Below the pieces are notes generated by a model. The model was not told the DNA's origin. It worked only from the letters and a program-made list of their open reading frames with translations, and did not search any database. Both the position numbers and the translations under genes were made by a program. From positions 2,480,001 through 2,544,000 of the forward strand of contig NZ_CP139286.1 of NCBI RefSeq assembly GCF_034067285.1: 64,000 nt of DNA, given 5' to 3'. This document shows, piece by piece, positions 29,399 through 40,680 of the stretch. Source of the stretch: Acinetobacter pittii. GTDB lineage: Bacteria > Pseudomonadota > Gammaproteobacteria > Pseudomonadales > Moraxellaceae. Every line of letters begins with the position of its first letter. Positions within the stretch are counted from its first letter, which is position 1.

Positions 29399-30106
29399 AT
29401 GACTTCAAATTTTTCACAACTCAGCACAGATGCTTTATCTCCGGGGCAACTACCTGAATCCGTTAAAGCATTGTTAAAACGTGCTCACATCAACAGATAT
29501 CCAAAACGAACCACAATTGTTGATGCCGGAACAGAGTCAAAATCTTTATATTTAATTTTAAAAGGCTCAGTTTCAATTATTTTACGTGAAGATGATGAAC
29601 GTGAAATTGTTGTCGCATATTTGAATCCGGGCGATTTCTTTGGGGAAATGGGGCTTTTCGAACCGAACCCTCAACGTACAGCCGAAGTTCGTACTCGTGA
29701 TGTCTGTGAAATTGCAGAAATTTCATATGACAACTTCCACGAACTTAGCAAACAATATCCAGATTTAAGTTATGCTGTTTTTGCACAATTAGTTCGCCGT
29801 CTAAAAAATACGACACGTAAAATGACAGATCTTGCTTTCATTGATGTGTCTGGTCGTATTGCACGTTGTTTAATCGATTTATCTTCTCAGCCAGAAGCAA
29901 TGATTTTGCCGAATGGTCGTCAGATTCGTATTACTCGTCAAGAAATTGGCCGTATTGTTGGATGCTCACGTGAGATGGTTGGCCGTGTACTCAAAACCTT
30001 AGAAGATCAAGGTATGATCCAAACTGATGGTAAAGCTATTCTTATTTTTGATGCTTCATTAGAAGAAAACCCTGTTTCTGATGATGACTACGACGATGAA
30101 GAATAA
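29399..30106 (+). CDS. vfr: CRP-family cAMP-binding regulator Vfr
   Basis: 235 residues. The cyclic-nucleotide domain has GEMGLFEPNPQRTAEVRT, with Glu83 and Arg93-Thr94 at the positions that hold cAMP ribose and phosphate in CRP. The C-terminal winged helix has the recognition region TRQEIGRIVGCSREMVGRVL (179-198), with the CRP-type R-E-x-x-x-R. It is a global transcription factor; the Acinetobacter homologue has been linked to motility and virulence traits. The protein has a 20-residue acidic C-terminal tail (DDDYDDEE) absent from E. coli CRP. The start is ATG, 110 bp beyond the MITE-like element. Confidence 0.93.
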   Translation: MTSNFSQLSTDALSPGQLPESVKALLKRAHINRYPKRTTIVDAGTESKSLYLILKGSVSIILREDDEREIVVAYLNPGDFFGEMGLFEPNPQRTAEVRTRDVCEIAEISYDNFHELSKQYPDLSYAVFAQLVRRLKNTTRKMTDLAFIDVSGRIARCLIDLSSQPEAMILPNGRQIRITRQEIGRIVGCSREMVGRVLKTLEDQGMIQTDGKAILIFDASLEENPVSDDDYDDEE

Positions 30107-30125
30107 TATTCTTTAAATTTTTAAT

Positions 30126-30153
30126 AAAAAGCAAACTTCGGTTTGCTTTTTTT
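30126..30153 (+). terminator. Terminator of vfr
   Basis: A perfect 11-bp stem AAAAAGCAAAC / GTTTGCTTTTT closed by a stable TTCG tetraloop, followed by T. Confidence 0.93.
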
Positions 30154-30265
30154 ATATGCAACAATGAGTTAATACACAAAACTTACAAACTATTCTAATT
30201 TTATGATTTAAGTTGAATACATATTCTCCGTTAGGCTAACTCAAAATTTCCAAGGATTTCGCTGT

Positions 30266-31315
30266 ATGCAATTTAACCCACTTAGTCGCACAGGCCTTAA
30301 ACTTCCAGAAATTTGTTTAGGCACCATGACATTCGGCGAGCAAAACTCCCAACAAGAAGCTTTTGAACAACTCAATTATGCCTTGGCACATGGTTTATAT
30401 TTTTGGGATACGGCAGAGATGTATTCTGTTCCACCCAAACCGGAAACCTACGGCGCAACTGAAACGATTATTGGCAATTGGTTTGCTCAGCACGGACAAC
30501 GTGACAAAGTCTTTCTTGCATCTAAAATTGCAGGCCCAGGCTTTGGAGGAACCCACATCCGAGAAGGCCATACCCGCTTTAACAGCGACCATATCACCAA
30601 AGCCCTAGATGGGTCACTTAAACGCCTCCAAACGGACTATATCGATCTTTATCAACTGCATTGGCCTGAACGTCATACCAACTTTTTCGGTACGCTCGCT
30701 TATGGTAACCAACAAGCACAAAATGATTACGACACAACACCTCTAGAAGAAACATTACTCGCTCTACAAGAAGAAATTAATCGCGGACGCATTCGCTATA
30801 TTGGTTTATCAAATGAAACCCCTTGGGGCACTATGAAATTTTTACATTTGGCCGAAAAGCTAGGTGTCAGTAAATTCGTAAGTGTTCAAAACCCGTATAG
30901 TCTTCTCAACCGCACCTATGAAATAGGTATGGCAGAGATTGCTAAATATGAAGATGTCGGCTTGCTCGCCTACTCTCCTCTGGCTTTTGGTTACTTAACT
31001 GGCAAGTTTAGAAATGGAGCCCGCCCTGCTAATGCTCGTGTAACACTATTTCCGCGTTTTAGCCGCTACAGTAACCCTCAAAGCGAATGGGCAACTGAAC
31101 AATATGCGCAACTAGCAGAAAAGCATGGGCTAAGTTTGACTCAGATGGCTTTAGCTTTTATTAAACAACAGTTCTTTGTGACCAGTACAATTATTGGTGC
31201 CACGAATTTAGCCCAACTTAAAGAAAATATTCAGGCATTTGAAATTGAGTTACCTAGTGAAGTTCTAAAAAGTATTGAAGCTATCCATACCCAACAGCCC
31301 AACCCTGCACCTTAA
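30266..31315 (+). CDS. tas: NADP(H)-dependent aldo-keto reductase, Tas-like
   Basis: 349 residues. It shares Tas hallmarks: LGTMTFGEQNS, DTAEMYSVPPKPET, SLKRLQTDYIDLYQLHWPER, IRYIGLSNETPWG, VQNPYSLLNR and the C-terminal end near NPAP. The AKR tetrad is recognisable (Asp and Tyr in DTAEMY, Lys in ASKIAGP, His in LHWPE). E. coli tas was found as a multicopy suppressor of tyrosine auxotrophy, but its physiological substrate is not known. ATG start preceded by AAGGA. It is a single-gene unit between terminators. Confidence 0.9.
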   Translation: MQFNPLSRTGLKLPEICLGTMTFGEQNSQQEAFEQLNYALAHGLYFWDTAEMYSVPPKPETYGATETIIGNWFAQHGQRDKVFLASKIAGPGFGGTHIREGHTRFNSDHITKALDGSLKRLQTDYIDLYQLHWPERHTNFFGTLAYGNQQAQNDYDTTPLEETLLALQEEINRGRIRYIGLSNETPWGTMKFLHLAEKLGVSKFVSVQNPYSLLNRTYEIGMAEIAKYEDVGLLAYSPLAFGYLTGKFRNGARPANARVTLFPRFSRYSNPQSEWATEQYAQLAEKHGLSLTQMALAFIKQQFFVTSTIIGATNLAQLKENIQAFEIELPSEVLKSIEAIHTQQPNPAP

Positions 31316-31318
31316 ATA

Positions 31319-31346
31319 AAAAACGGATGCTGAAGCATCCGTTTTC
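31319..31346. terminator. Bidirectional terminator between tas and the M48 peptidase gene
   Basis: A 10-bp stem AAACGGATGC / GCATCCGTTT with a TGAA loop and A/T tracts on both sides, between convergent genes. Confidence 0.9.
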
Positions 31347-31370
31347 TTAATCTATAAAGAATTTTATAAC

Positions 31371-32150
31371 TTATCTACGGCTATTATAAACTGCCATTGC
31401 TGCAGGTAAGTTTTTACGCATATCACCAATACGTTGAGCGTTTGATGGGTGAGTAGACAAGAAAGATGATCCACTGCCTTCAAGTTTGTTCATTTTTTCC
31501 CAAAGCGTAATCGCTGCATTTGGGTTATAGCCTGCACGCGCCATTAACATTAAACCGCCTTGGTCAGCACGGCTTTCCAAACTACGAGAATATGGCAGCC
31601 CCACACCCACTTGTGTGCCTAACTGAGCCGCAGCCGTCCCTAGTTGACCCACATTCCCACCATTAATCTGACTTAAGCCAATATTTAATGCTAAATCAGT
31701 TAAAGCTTGAGCACCAATTTTACTTTTCGCATGCTCTTCCAAGGCGTGAGTCATTTCATGGCCCATAACAGCTGCGATTTCAGCATCTGTCAGGTTCAGT
31801 TTATTCACAATACCTGTATAGAACACTACCTTGCCACCAGGTGCAACGTAGGCGTTAATTGTATCTGATTTCAACACCGCTAACTGCCAGCTAAATGGCT
31901 GACCAGTCTGATTCATCTGGTTTGCATATGGTTTTAAACGGTTGAATACAGCATTAATACGGTTATATGTACTAGAACTTGTATCGAGAGCACCCTTACC
32001 ACGTGCTTCCTGCACCATCTTATTAAAACCTTGAGCAGATTGGGCATTTAAGGTTGCAGTATCTGCACCGGCCATGTCTGCTACTGTTGCACAGCCAGAA
32101 ATGGTCATCACACTTGCTGCACACAAGCTTAAAAAGAGTTTTTTATTCAT
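31371..32150 (-). CDS. M48-family metallopeptidase lipoprotein
   Basis: 259 residues. A lipoprotein signal ends VMTISGC (Cys20). The zinc motif is HEMTH (His131, Glu132, His135), with the third ligand in SLESRADQGG. Related LoiP, YcaL and BepA proteins are envelope proteases that clear misfolded outer-membrane proteins, and I infer a similar role. Start ATG 32150 has AGGTGAT about 9 nt upstream; the frame extends to a GTG at 32162 without a site. No TPR domain is present, so it is not BepA. Confidence 0.88.
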   Translation of the reverse strand: MNKKLFLSLCAASVMTISGCATVADMAGADTATLNAQSAQGFNKMVQEARGKGALDTSSSTYNRINAVFNRLKPYANQMNQTGQPFSWQLAVLKSDTINAYVAPGGKVVFYTGIVNKLNLTDAEIAAVMGHEMTHALEEHAKSKIGAQALTDLALNIGLSQINGGNVGQLGTAAAQLGTQVGVGLPYSRSLESRADQGGLMLMARAGYNPNAAITLWEKMNKLEGSGSSFLSTHPSNAQRIGDMRKNLPAAMAVYNSRR

Positions 32151-32264
32151 AATATGGATCACCTAATCGATAAAAAGCTGTTTATTCTTTTGCACTTATT
32201 ATAAGAAATACCATTCATCCTTTGAATGTCTGATTTCTTCATGATCATAGTATTTATGTAACGA

Positions 32265-32582
32265 TCAAGTCGATAAAGTCATTAAATAAATCCAGAAAAT
32301 TAAACAGATTATATTTAAACCCAGATAAACATGACTTAAGGTCTTAACTTTGTCTTCAAGATTAGAACTTTGCCTTTTCCAGAGTAAATAACTATTTTGT
32401 ATGAGGACGACAGGAATTAACACGCATGCGAACAAAACTGACAAGCTCATAAAAGCAGTCATAAAGAAATCTTCATGATATTTTTGCCCATAAATCACCA
32501 ACATCGCTAGTGTGGGTGAACCTCCGATAGCAAATAAAAAAGAATAGAAAATTGTTTTTGAAATAGTTGGTTGCAGCTTCAT
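32265..32582 (-). CDS. Small membrane protein of unknown function (105 aa)
   Basis: Three hydrophobic segments are seen (about 10-31, 40-62 and 86-103: TIFYSFLFAIGGSPTLAMLV, FMSLSVLFACVLIPVVLI, VYLGLNIICLIFWIYLM). A loop of charged residues (WKRQSSNLEDKVK) separates the second and third. I do not recognise the family. ATG start; a weak upstream site. Confidence 0.6.
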   Translation of the reverse strand: MKLQPTISKTIFYSFLFAIGGSPTLAMLVIYGQKYHEDFFMTAFMSLSVLFACVLIPVVLIQNSYLLWKRQSSNLEDKVKTLSHVYLGLNIICLIFWIYLMTLST

Positions 32583-32663
32583 CCTGAGCCCATCATTCCT
32601 TATCTATATAGAACGTTTTAATCTGAATCTGATAAAACGAAAACTGCACTTTAGTCGGGTATA

Positions 32664-32694
32664 AAAAAGCCCCCTGTTAGGAGGCCTTTTTAAT
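32664..32694 (-). terminator. Terminator of hisZ-purA
   Basis: An imperfect 13-bp hairpin (AAAAAAGCCCCCT / AGGAGGCCTTTTT) with flanking A/T tracts, just past the purA stop. Confidence 0.8.
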
Positions 32695-32703
32695 CTTTGC
32701 TAA

Positions 32704-34038
<1,335 letters not shown>

Positions 34039-34089
34039 TCATGCTGTTAAAATTGAAAACCACCAGTAAAAAAAACTTACCGTTGGCGA

Positions 34090-35256
34090 TTAAATCTTTT
34101 CAATATTCCATTGTCCATTTTGCGACACGAATTGATGGGTCGCATATGGAATAGAACTTAAATCATCATTACCCAACAATTGAACGACACGTAAACCTTG
34201 AGCACGTGCATTCGAAATTGCTGAGAGTAAATCTTGTTCTGAACCTTTTGGAGCAACAACAGTTTCGATTTCGGCGAACTGATTTGCACCTAAAGCATAT
34301 AAATCACAACTGAAGCCAGTAGCAGGACGTGCGCGGCCAAAGTGCTCACCAATACCATCGTACCGGCCACCCTGTGCTAAAGGTGCAGCACGGTTCGGTG
34401 CATAGACTGCATACATTAAGCCAGTGTGATAGTGATAACTGCGTAGCTCTACAACATCAATACCGATATTGAGATTTGGCCAACGACCTTTAATTTGCGC
34501 AAGCGTTGTTTTAAGTGCATCTAACGCTGACTTAAATTCAGCATCTTGTAAGATGTTTGCACTTAAATTCGCCTGTAATGCTTCTAGATCACTAGAATAG
34601 CGGCCAAGCGCATAAAAATCAGAACCCATATTAAGGTTTTGAGTAAATTCAGCTAACTCTGGTAATGCTTTTCTTTGGTAAAGATCTGAAAGCTCACGCT
34701 CTTCATTTTTTGACAGGCCAGCATACTTTACTAAACTGCGGAACAATCCTACATGGCCCAAATCTAGATGCGCGCCTTGTAAAGTATAGATGTTCTCAAT
34801 CAACCCCAGCATAACATCGACCATTTCGACATCAGCTTCGATACTGTCATGCCCGTATAACTCTGCACCTAATTGTAGAGGCGCACGTGTGGCATTAAAA
34901 TTTTGTGGTTTAGTATGTAATACAGTCCCTGAATAACAGTAACGTGCAACGCCTTCAACTGGTCTTACATGTGCATCGATACGTGCAACTTGTGGCGTCA
35001 TATCAGCACGAACACCGAGTAAACGGCCTGAGAGCTGATCAATGACCTTAAAAGTTACTAAATCCAAGTCTTGATTTGATTCTGATAATGAAGACAACGA
35101 TTCGATGTATTCAATAAATGGTGTATATACCAATTGATAACCTCGTACCGCGAGGAAATCTAAAGCTTCACGGCGAAGTTTTTCAATGACTTGTGCCTGT
35201 TCCGGCAATACATCTGCTACCCCGTCAGGCAGCAACCATGTCTCTGAAATGGTCAT
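34090..35256 (-). CDS. hisZ: ATP phosphoribosyltransferase regulatory subunit
   Basis: 388 residues with a class II aminoacyl-tRNA synthetase-like fold similar to HisRS catalytic domains: LPDGVADVLP, RGYQLVYTPFIEY, GVRADMTPQVARIDAH and RYCYSGTVLH. HisRS tRNA-binding parts are missing. In species with short HisG, HisZ forms the HisG4-HisZ4 complex that starts histidine synthesis and senses histidine. The expected hisG is not in this window. Cotranscribed with purA. Confidence 0.93.
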   Translation of the reverse strand: MTISETWLLPDGVADVLPEQAQVIEKLRREALDFLAVRGYQLVYTPFIEYIESLSSLSESNQDLDLVTFKVIDQLSGRLLGVRADMTPQVARIDAHVRPVEGVARYCYSGTVLHTKPQNFNATRAPLQLGAELYGHDSIEADVEMVDVMLGLIENIYTLQGAHLDLGHVGLFRSLVKYAGLSKNEERELSDLYQRKALPELAEFTQNLNMGSDFYALGRYSSDLEALQANLSANILQDAEFKSALDALKTTLAQIKGRWPNLNIGIDVVELRSYHYHTGLMYAVYAPNRAAPLAQGGRYDGIGEHFGRARPATGFSCDLYALGANQFAEIETVVAPKGSEQDLLSAISNARAQGLRVVQLLGNDDLSSIPYATHQFVSQNGQWNIEKI

Positions 35257-35296
35257 ATTTCAAGCCTAAAATCTGATCAACGTGGAACGACCCCAC

Positions 35297-35326
35297 ATAA
35301 AAAAATCGGGAACACACCCGATTTCT
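35297..35326 (-). terminator. Terminator after the 363-residue lipoprotein gene
   Basis: An 8-bp stem AAATCGGG / CCCGATTT; on the minus strand it is followed by seven T. It separates this gene from hisZ. Confidence 0.82.
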
Positions 35327-35439
35327 CTTAGTGTAGCATGATACTTTCTGCCATGCACCTGACAATTTGCATAAATCTTTCTTAATAAACTCTAAAGTCA
35401 AAAAGAAGATTTTATGAATTAACAAGAATATTCAATACT

Positions 35440-36531
35440 TTATTCTGCTTCACTCACATTATAGGCAAAAGTTCTTCGACCAAAGAATGGGCCAATATCT
35501 GAACTATCACCTGGTTGCCAGTTAACTAAATTTAATCTTTGAATAGCTTGAGCTGCTTGAGTATTAAAAGCAAAACAACCTTTTTCAAGATTTGCGATTT
35601 TTAGCTTTTGTTTGAAAGCAATTAATGAGTGCACCTCATTAAGCGGGTTATCATCGGCAGAATATAGATGAGACTTCTCATAAGCTAAATTTCTATCAGC
35701 ATCCCACCGACTACTTGATATAAAATTAATAAAAAAAGCAGACTGGTTATTATTATTTCCCAATGCGCTTTGAATATCACCTGTTTCTAAGTTTTCTAAA
35801 ACAGTTAAGTTATAGCCGTACCACTGTGAATTTAGAAGCCTAAAATACTTTTTATCTGAACCTAGGTTATTATATCTTTCGATAATTTTCTGCTTTTTCT
35901 CACTAAATGATGGATTTGAATCAAAACCAGATATATCTGAAATATAAGATTGATTCCATTGAGTCTCTTTTAAACGATAACAATAACTATTTTTTGGAAA
36001 TCTAACATTCTTATAGTTTTGATAAAATTCAATTAAATTTTTATCAAGTTGATTATGAAGACCAGTTTCTAGATTTTTATTTTCTTTATAGCCCGGCAAT
36101 ACACGGTCAAAGATATTTTCACTATCCAACTTCACAATTTCAAACTTTAAATTCTTTTTCAAATCAGGTGTTAACTCATAAGTCCAACTGCTAGATGTTA
36201 ACCTTTTCACAATATTGGTTTGTAAGGTCCCTTTATTTAAAACTTTCTTTTCAGTTAAAACCTCAGTTTCTAACGGCTGGTTATGTGACTTTGCAAAGAA
36301 GATTTCATTATTCTTAATTGGATATTGAGTAATTTCAAAAGAATCACTAAAGATACCTGAAGAAATATCAGAAGGTTGATAATAAACTTGGTAAATTTTG
36401 TCTTCCTTTTCTAAATTATTTTCAACTTGATCATGGGTATTTTGATCTGAGCCTTCACCACCACAAGCAGATAAAATAATAGTAGATGTAAAAATTAAAA
36501 AACCACTTATTCTTTTTGAGTTAAATTTCAT
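35440..36531 (-). CDS. Hypothetical lipoprotein (363 aa)
   Basis: The lipobox ILSACGGEGSDQ gives a clean lipidation Cys at about position 23. The rest is polar, rich in Asn, Lys, Ser and aromatic residues, with no motif I recognise; the mature part has Cys in NSYCYRL and KGCFAFN, which could form a disulfide. Codon use is more AT-rich than in purA or hisZ next door, hinting at an accessory or fast-evolving gene. ATG start; flanked by its own terminator and preceded by a 150-bp AT-rich gap. Confidence 0.72.
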   Translation of the reverse strand: MKFNSKRISGFLIFTSTIILSACGGEGSDQNTHDQVENNLEKEDKIYQVYYQPSDISSGIFSDSFEITQYPIKNNEIFFAKSHNQPLETEVLTEKKVLNKGTLQTNIVKRLTSSSWTYELTPDLKKNLKFEIVKLDSENIFDRVLPGYKENKNLETGLHNQLDKNLIEFYQNYKNVRFPKNSYCYRLKETQWNQSYISDISGFDSNPSFSEKKQKIIERYNNLGSDKKYFRLLNSQWYGYNLTVLENLETGDIQSALGNNNNQSAFFINFISSSRWDADRNLAYEKSHLYSADDNPLNEVHSLIAFKQKLKIANLEKGCFAFNTQAAQAIQRLNLVNWQPGDSSDIGPFFGRRTFAYNVSEAE

Positions 36532-36644
36532 ATGAACTCTATAATTAAAATTTTAATGTTTGCGAATCATACAAATAGATATAATTTTATACAACATGAA
36601 TATATAGAATTTTAATTATTTTTAAATTAGAAATTAATAATCAC

Positions 36645-36671
36645 TTAAGGATGTTAACTCAACACCCTTAA
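36645..36671 (-). terminator. Hairpin downstream of the Epd-like gene
   Basis: TTAAGGATGTT pairs with AACACCCTTAA with one mismatch around a 5-nt loop, 18 bases past the stop. The T tract is poor. Confidence 0.5.
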
Positions 36672-36688
36672 ATGATTTAAATTTACAT

Positions 36689-37708
36689 TTAGAAAGAGTC
36701 ACACAGATCCAATAATCGATTTGCATAGCCCCACTCATTATCGTACCAGGCGAATACTTTAGCTTGATGTCCAACGACCATAGTTTGGGTTAAATCAACA
36801 ATGAGTGAATAAGGTGAATGATTAAAATCACTTGAAACCAATGGCTCATCTGTTACTGCCATAATTTCTGCATAGTCTGTTTGAGATGCTTTAATGAGTA
36901 ACTCATTAATATGATGCACAGTAATTGGAGATTGCGCGATAAAAGTTAAGTCAATTGCAGCCACATTAATAGTTGGCACTCGAATTGAATAACCATCAAT
37001 ACGGTCTTCCATTTTAGGCATAACACGTTTTAATGCTCCGAGTGCACTAGATGTGGTCGGAATAATATTTTGTCCTGAAGCTCTAGCACGGCGTAAATCA
37101 CGGTGCGCGTGATCAAGTACGGACTGGTCTGCCGTTACTGCATGAATCTCGGTCATAAGCGCCGTTTCAATACCAAAAGCATCATCAATGATTTTTACTA
37201 ATGGCACCAAAGCCTGCGTAGTACATGACACACTCGATATAACTTGATCAGTCACTTTGACTTCATTATGGTTCACACCATAAACAATAGCTGCATCTAC
37301 ATGATCAAAAGGTGCTGCCCCAATAATGACACGCTTCGCCCCTGCTTGTAGATGACGTGTTGCATCTGCATGAGAACGGAACAGTCCAGTACACTCAAGC
37401 ACCACATCAATATCTAAACTAGACCATGGTAAAAGTTCAGGTTGTTTCTGCTTTAAAACCTCAACTTTTAGTGTTCGTTGATTTGACTGAATATTCAAAA
37501 AAACTTTTTCATTTTCAATCAATATTTCTACATTTCCATTGAAACGGCCATGTGTAGAATCATATTTAAATAAATGCACTAATGTCTGGACATCTGCTAT
37601 ATCGTTAATCGCCACGATTTCAAAATGAAATTGTTTTGGGCTCTCGAACCAGGCACGTAAAACATTACGTCCAATTCGACCAAACCCATTAATGGCGATA
37701 CGTTGCAT
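36689..37708 (-). CDS. Glyceraldehyde-3-phosphate dehydrogenase family protein, Epd-like
   Basis: 339 residues. The NAD-binding INGFGRIGRN motif is followed by the catalytic Cys162 in SVSCTTQALVP and His189 in TEIHAVTADQ. The usual SCTTN reads SCTTQ. VDFNHSPYS and RVPTINVAAIDL are closer to erythrose-4-phosphate dehydrogenase (Epd) than to glycolytic GapA, so it may supply 4-phosphoerythronate for pyridoxal phosphate synthesis, or act as the gluconeogenic GAPDH. I cannot decide between these from sequence alone. ATG start. Divergent from alaS. No fructose-bisphosphate aldolase or pgk is adjacent, unlike some epd operons. Confidence 0.82.
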   Translation of the reverse strand: MQRIAINGFGRIGRNVLRAWFESPKQFHFEIVAINDIADVQTLVHLFKYDSTHGRFNGNVEILIENEKVFLNIQSNQRTLKVEVLKQKQPELLPWSSLDIDVVLECTGLFRSHADATRHLQAGAKRVIIGAAPFDHVDAAIVYGVNHNEVKVTDQVISSVSCTTQALVPLVKIIDDAFGIETALMTEIHAVTADQSVLDHAHRDLRRARASGQNIIPTTSSALGALKRVMPKMEDRIDGYSIRVPTINVAAIDLTFIAQSPITVHHINELLIKASQTDYAEIMAVTDEPLVSSDFNHSPYSLIVDLTQTMVVGHQAKVFAWYDNEWGYANRLLDLCDSF

Positions 37709-37978
37709 GACCTATCCTTATCAACAAAACTACAAACTAAAGAAGGCATATAGTAAAGCACGTCACAGCCAATTGAATATAGATTTTTAGCCAAATCACA
37801 GTTTTGTAAGATATTCCTTTTAAAATCGTTGGTTCGGTGGGGTTTTTCCGCTACAATTTAGCGTTTTTAAAAAATAAGCCCCGTATCACATGCTAAGGTT
37901 TTGTATAAAACAAACAGGCATTGATACTTTTAGCCAAATTCGAAAATATGGAGTGACTTGGTTGTGAGTACTCGTTTA

Positions 37979-40615
37979 ATGACATCTGCTGAAATTCGTG
38001 AAGCATTTTTGCGCTACTTTGAAACGCAAGGGCATACACGTGTCGCGTCGAGTTCTCTTGTTCCTGCCAACGACCCAACTTTATTATTTACAAATGCTGG
38101 GATGAACCAGTTTAAAGACTGCTTTTTAGGTCTTGAGAAGCGTGACTATGTACGTGCAACCACATCACAAAAATGTGTACGTGCTGGCGGCAAACACAAT
38201 GACTTAGACAACGTTGGCTACACTGCACGTCACCATACATTCTTTGAAATGTTAGGTAATTTCTCATTTGGTGATTATTTCAAACGTGATGCACTTAAAT
38301 TCGCATGGGAATTTTTAACCAGCGAACAATGGCTTGCTTTACCAAAAGATAAACTTTATGTCACGGTTTACCATACTGATGACGAAGCTTACGACATCTG
38401 GAACAAAGAAATCGGTTTAGCGCCAGAACGTATTATCCGTATTGGTGATAATAAAGGCGAAAAATACGCATCTGATAACTTCTGGGCAATGGGTGATACT
38501 GGCCCATGTGGTCCATGTTCTGAAATTTTCTTTGACCATGGTGACCACATTTGGGGCGGTTTACCAGGCTCACCTGAAGAAGACGGTGATCGTTTCATTG
38601 AAATCTGGAACAACGTTTTCATGCAGTTTAATCGTACTGCTGATGGCGTACTTCACCCTCTCCCTGCTCCATCTGTTGATACAGGCATGGGCTTAGAGCG
38701 TATCTCTGCTGTATTGCAACATGTTAACTCGAACTACGACATTGACCTGTTCCAACACCTATTAAAAGCTGCTGCAAATATTATTGGTATTGAAGACCAA
38801 GGTCAGCCTTCTTTACGTGTTGTTGCAGACCATGCGCGTTCATGCTGTTTCCTTATTGCTGATGGTGTAAACCCAAGCAATGAAGGTCGTGGATATGTAC
38901 TTCGCCGTATTATCCGCCGTGCTGTGCGTCACGGTAATAAACTTGGTGCAACTGGTACGTTCTTCTACAAAATGTTGCAACCTTTAATTGAAGTTATGGG
39001 TGATGCATATCCAGAACTTGCAGCTCGCAAAGATGTGATTGAAGCAACTTTGATTCGTGAAGAAGAACAGTTCGCTAAAACACTTGAGCAAGGCTTAAAG
39101 CTACTTGAAGGCGAGCTTGCTCAATTAAAAGATAAGACTATTCCTGGTGCGACTGTATTTAAACTTTACGACACTTACGGCTTCCCAACTGACTTAACTG
39201 CTGATATTGCACGTGAACGTGACTTTATTATTGACGAAGCTGGTTTTGAAGTAGAAATGGCTGCACAGCGTCAACGTGCTCGTGATGCTGGTAAGTTTGC
39301 AGTCGACTACAACAACATTGTAAAAGTTGAAGGCGAAACTCAGTTTGATGGTTACATCAACACGACTGGTCAAGGTCAAATTGTAGCGATCTATAAAGAT
39401 GGCGTACAAGTTGACGAAGTTTCTGAAGGTGATGAGGCGCTTATCGTTTTAAACCAAACTCCTTTCTATGCTGAAAGTGGTGGTCAGATTGGCGACACAG
39501 GTATCTTCAAAAACGAAACTGGTATTTTTGAAGTTCAAGATACTAAAAAGTCAGGCGGTGCCTTTGTTCATCAAGGTATTGTGACCGTTGGTAGTCTTAA
39601 AGCCGATCAAAATGTTGAAGCGATTGTTAAAGCAGATATTCGTGAAGCAACAGCTCGTAACCACTCTGCAACTCACCTATTACATGCTGCCCTTCGTCAA
39701 ATCTTAGGTTCACATGTACAACAAAAAGGTTCTTTAGTTGCAAGTGATATCTTACGTTTTGACTTTGCTAATGACCAACCTGTAACTTTTGAACAGTTAC
39801 AACAAGTTGAGCGTTTAGTGAATGCAGAAATTATTGCAAATAGTGCTGTAACAACCGAACTTCTTGACATTGAAGCTGCAAAAGCTAAAGGTGCCATGAT
39901 GTTGTTTGGTGAAAAATACGGTGATGAAGTGCGTGTACTTTCTATGGGTTCAATTATTGATGAGAAAAACTTCTCAATTGAACTGTGTGGTGGTATTCAC
40001 GTTAAACGTACAGGCGATATTGGTTTATTCAAAATCACTTCTGAAGGTGGTGTAGCTGCTGGTGTACGTCGTATTGAAGCCGTTACAGGTACTAAAGCGC
40101 TAGATGTAGTACAAAAAACTGATGCTGATATCCAGCACATTAATGGCTTATTAAAAGCACAGAAAGACCAAACTGTTGAGCGTGTACAAGCCAATGTTGA
40201 ATTGGTTTCTGCATTACAAAAGCAGATTGAACAACTCAATCAGAAATTGGCAAACTTCCAAGCGTCAGAATTGATTGATCAGGTACAAACCATTGCTGGT
40301 CGTCAAACGCTTATTACCACTGTCCAAGGTGTAGATGCAAAATCACTTCGCAATTTACATGACAGTGTTAAATCAAAATTAGAGAATGCAGTTATTGTGT
40401 TAGCTGGTGTAGAGGGTGACAAAGTTAGCCTGCTTGCTTCAGTTGCATCACAATACACTGCAAATCTAAAAGCAGGTGACATCATCAAACATCTAGCAAC
40501 CGAGTTAGGTGGTAAAGGTGGTGGTAAACCTGACTTAGCACAAGGTGGCGCGCCACTTAACGAGAAGTTTGGACAAGTGATCGCAGCATTGCCTGCATGG
40601 CTTGAACAAAAATAA
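37979..40615 (+). CDS. alaS: Alanyl-tRNA synthetase
   Basis: 878 residues from the chosen ATG. Class II catalytic domain ([39 protein letters not shown]), the editing domain with [12 protein letters not shown] and CGGIHV (zinc/His-Cys site), and the C-terminal DHHA1 domain ([14 protein letters not shown]). It charges tRNA-Ala and clears Ser and Gly. The start is ambiguous: a GTG at 37964 has an excellent GGAGTGA 7 nt upstream and would add MSTRL, while the ATG at 37979 agrees best with family length. lysC follows after 65 bp. Confidence 0.96.
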   Translation: MTSAEIREAFLRYFETQGHTRVASSSLVPANDPTLLFTNAGMNQFKDCFLGLEKRDYVRATTSQKCVRAGGKHNDLDNVGYTARHHTFFEMLGNFSFGDYFKRDALKFAWEFLTSEQWLALPKDKLYVTVYHTDDEAYDIWNKEIGLAPERIIRIGDNKGEKYASDNFWAMGDTGPCGPCSEIFFDHGDHIWGGLPGSPEEDGDRFIEIWNNVFMQFNRTADGVLHPLPAPSVDTGMGLERISAVLQHVNSNYDIDLFQHLLKAAANIIGIEDQGQPSLRVVADHARSCCFLIADGVNPSNEGRGYVLRRIIRRAVRHGNKLGATGTFFYKMLQPLIEVMGDAYPELAARKDVIEATLIREEEQFAKTLEQGLKLLEGELAQLKDKTIPGATVFKLYDTYGFPTDLTADIARERDFIIDEAGFEVEMAAQRQRARDAGKFAVDYNNIVKVEGETQFDGYINTTGQGQIVAIYKDGVQVDEVSEGDEALIVLNQTPFYAESGGQIGDTGIFKNETGIFEVQDTKKSGGAFVHQGIVTVGSLKADQNVEAIVKADIREATARNHSATHLLHAALRQILGSHVQQKGSLVASDILRFDFANDQPVTFEQLQQVERLVNAEIIANSAVTTELLDIEAAKAKGAMMLFGEKYGDEVRVLSMGSIIDEKNFSIELCGGIHVKRTGDIGLFKITSEGGVAAGVRRIEAVTGTKALDVVQKTDADIQHINGLLKAQKDQTVERVQANVELVSALQKQIEQLNQKLANFQASELIDQVQTIAGRQTLITTVQGVDAKSLRNLHDSVKSKLENAVIVLAGVEGDKVSLLASVASQYTANLKAGDIIKHLATELGGKGGGKPDLAQGGAPLNEKFGQVIAALPAWLEQK

Positions 40616-40635
40616 GACTTCACTTTTTGTGTAAC

Positions 40636-40661
40636 TGACCCTGAAAAGCCTCTCAGGGTCA
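40636..40661 (+). other. Stem-loop between alaS and lysC
   Basis: TGACCCTGA and its exact complement TCAGGGTCA enclose an 8-nt loop. No T run follows, so it is not a standard terminator; it may be an mRNA processing or translation-control hairpin just ahead of the lysC start. Confidence 0.55.
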
Positions 40662-40680
40662 TGGCTTATATGGAACAACT

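Noticed and set aside
40616..40680. Lysine riboswitch ahead of lysC
   Set aside because: The gap is 65 bases, far too short for the aptamer.
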